This document shows, piece after piece, positions 3,938 through 5,454 of a DNA stretch of 5,454 nucleotides; position 1 is the stretch's first letter; each line of letters starts with the position of its first letter. Source of the DNA: Micrococcales bacterium (lineage in GTDB: Bacteria; Actinomycetota; Actinomycetes; Actinomycetales; Cellulomonadaceae); the NCBI GenBank assembly GCA_009783975.1, contig WRCL01000161.1, forward strand, positions 1 to 5,454, read 5' to 3'. Under the pieces are notes generated by a model that saw nothing but the letters and a program-made list of their open reading frames with translations, did not search any database and was not told the origin of the DNA. The position numbers and the translations under genes were made by a program.

Positions 3938-5454
3938 ATGGACCAGACAACGACCGCACGTACCCGGACCGTGGCAGTGCTCGGCGCTGGTGACGCCGGG
4001 AAGACGACGCTGGTCGAGGCGCTGGCTCTGCGCGCGGGCCTGACGACCCGGGCTGGCACCGTCGAGGACGGTTCGACGCTGTCCGACCACGAACCTGAAG
4101 AGATCAGCCGCCAGATCTCGCTCAACCTCGGGGTGGTGCCGATCACGTGGACCGCCGCTGACAAGCAGGTCTACGACCTGACGTTCCTCGACACCCCTGG
4201 GTACCTGGATTTCGTCGGGGTGGTCGACGACGCGCTCGCCGCCGCTGACGTCGCGCTCGTCGTGGTCAGCGCGGTCGAAGGGGTGCAGACCGGGACCTAC
4301 CTGGCGATGGAAGCAGCGACAGCCACCGGCGTGCCGACGATGGTCGTGGTGACCAAAGAAGACAAGCAGCGGGCCGATTTCCGCCGGGTGCTCGACGACC
4401 TGCGCTCAGCGTTCCCCGACGCGCACCTGGTCCCGCTGGAGCTGCCCGTCGGCGAAGAGGACGGGTTCACGGCGCTGGCCGACCTCATCGCCCAGGACGC
4501 GGTCACCTACGACGCCAAAGGCGGCGCGAGCCGCACCGAGCTGCCCGACTCGATCGGCGACGAGGCCCACGAACGCCATGAGCAGGTCGTCGAAGAGATC
4601 GTCTCGCACGACGACGACCAGCTCGAGCAGTACCTGTCTGGTGAGGTCCCCTCGACCGAAGAGCTCGGGCGCACCTTGGCGCGCGAGGTCGGCGCCGCCC
4701 ACGCCACACCGGTAGTGGCCGTCTCGGGCACCACTGGGGTCGGCGTCGACCGCCTCGCTGACCTCATCTGCGAGCTGAGCCCGTCGATCGCCGACCGCAA
4801 CGCCACCGTCCTTGCTGGTGACGCCCAGGTCGAGGTCGGTCCGGACCCGTCTGGCCCGACCCTCGTCCACGCGTTCCGCACGATGGCTGACCCGTTCGTC
4901 GGCCAGGTGACGTTGCTGCGGGTGCTGTCAGGCACGCTCAAACCTGGCGACCGGCTCGTCAACCAGACGACCCACGCCGAGGAGCGCCTGCCCGGGCTGT
5001 TCCGGCTCAAGGGCAAAGAGCACCTTCCTGTGACCTCGGCAGTGCCCGGGCAGGTCGTTGCTGCGGCCAAGCTCACCAACACCCCCGCCGGGTCGCTGCT
5101 GTCCCCCAAGGGCGGGGCTGGCAAAGACCTGCGCGCCCAGCCGCTGCCGGTGCGCCAGGGTGTGTATGGCGCGTCGCTGGAACCGGTCACCCAGTCCGAC
5201 GACGACCGGCTGTCAGCGGCCCTGGCGCGTCTGGTCGCCGAAGACCGGACCTTGACCGTCGACCGTGCCGGTGACCGCACCGTGCTGCGCGGGCTGGGCG
5301 ACACCCACCTGGCAGTCGCGCTCGAACGCCTCGCCAGGGTGTTCACCGTCCACGTGACGACCTCGGCAGTGCCGATCGGGTACAAGGAGACCATCGGCAA
5401 GCTCGCGACCGCTGAAGGCAAGGTGAAGAAGCAGTCCGGCGGCCACGGACAGTA
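3938..5454 (+). CDS. Elongation factor G-like GTPase (EF-G2/FusA2 type), 3'-truncated by window edge
   Basis: This is a paralogue of translation factor EF-G. The visible 505 codons are about 70 percent of a usual 690-720-residue protein and contain no stop. The G domain (1 to about 285) has the P-loop GAGDAGKTT (16-24), a switch I region EEISRQISLNLG (54-65), DTPGYLDFVG (85-94), TKED (139-142) in place of NKxD, and SGTTG (263-267). Domain II follows (about 308-395, with DPFVGQVTLLRVLSGTLKPGD), then domain III (about 404-485, with RLVAEDRTLTV and GLGDTHLAVALERL). Domain IV begins with EGKVKKQSGGHGQ at the window edge. The Tyr in DTPGY, the missing NKxD Asn and the QSGGHGQ wording match the mycobacterial FusA2 branch as I recall it, rather than canonical FusA. 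ATG 3938 is chosen over the adjacent in-frame GTG 3935 because GAGAGG (3926-3931) is then 6 bases away instead of 3. A role on the ribosome is uncertain. Confidence 0.93.
   Translation, partial: MDQTTTARTRTVAVLGAGDAGKTTLVEALALRAGLTTRAGTVEDGSTLSDHEPEEISRQISLNLGVVPITWTAADKQVYDLTFLDTPGYLDFVGVVDDALAAADVALVVVSAVEGVQTGTYLAMEAATATGVPTMVVVTKEDKQRADFRRVLDDLRSAFPDAHLVPLELPVGEEDGFTALADLIAQDAVTYDAKGGASRTELPDSIGDEAHERHEQVVEEIVSHDDDQLEQYLSGEVPSTEELGRTLAREVGAAHATPVVAVSGTTGVGVDRLADLICELSPSIADRNATVLAGDAQVEVGPDPSGPTLVHAFRTMADPFVGQVTLLRVLSGTLKPGDRLVNQTTHAEERLPGLFRLKGKEHLPVTSAVPGQVVAAAKLTNTPAGSLLSPKGGAGKDLRAQPLPVRQGVYGASLEPVTQSDDDRLSAALARLVAEDRTLTVDRAGDRTVLRGLGDTHLAVALERLARVFTVHVTTSAVPIGYKETIGKLATAEGKVKKQSGGHGQ

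Noticed and set aside
4507..5421. Long minus-strand open frame (304 codons) opposite the EF-G-like gene
   Set aside because: It is antisense to a confidently identified gene. Its serine/arginine/threonine-rich translation is what high-GC coding DNA gives on the opposite strand, and no family motif is present.

Overview
The window is about two-thirds G+C, with codons strongly biased to G or C in third position, GTG starts and short intergenic gaps. Together with an elongation factor of the actinobacterial EF-G2 type, a LytR-CpsA-Psr (LCP) protein and a two-domain FKBP lipoprotein, this points to a high-GC actinobacterium. Micrococcales (Cellulomonas-like) is my best guess, but the sequence does not prove the order.

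Layout. Bases 1-1154 hold the end of a glycine-cleavage operon on the plus strand: the 3' two-thirds of gcvT, then gcvH complete. A palindromic hairpin follows the gcvH stop. A 265-base gap with a possible extended -10 promoter and a long leader leads to a 77-residue stand-alone LuxR/GerE-type DNA-binding protein (1420-1653). Its stop codon lies inside an 18-base tandem duplication. Two terminator-like hairpins (1668-1708 and 1805-1842) separate it from a convergent minus-strand LCP gene (1841-2863). A short divergent intergenic region separates that gene from a plus-strand lipoprotein with two FKBP-like domains (2976-3842); only the second domain keeps an FKBP active site. From 3938 to the window end runs the first 505 codons of an EF-G-like GTPase (EF-G2/FusA2 type) with its own candidate promoter.

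How the genes relate. GcvT and GcvH act together in glycine catabolism and one-carbon supply: GcvH carries the aminomethyl group on lipoyl-lysine and GcvT passes it to tetrahydrofolate. The LCP protein and the FKBP lipoprotein are both predicted to act outside the membrane, in wall-polymer attachment and in folding of exported proteins, and are divergently transcribed. The small LuxR-type protein and the EF-G-like GTPase have no partner in view. I see no RNA gene, CRISPR array, insertion sequence or prophage. The window reads mostly as ordinary chromosomal core, and I found no clear undescribed multi-gene system. The points most worth a second look are the minimal LuxR-type regulator with its stop-codon duplication, the degenerate N-terminal FKBP domain with two cysteines, and the altered GTPase motifs of the EF-G paralogue.
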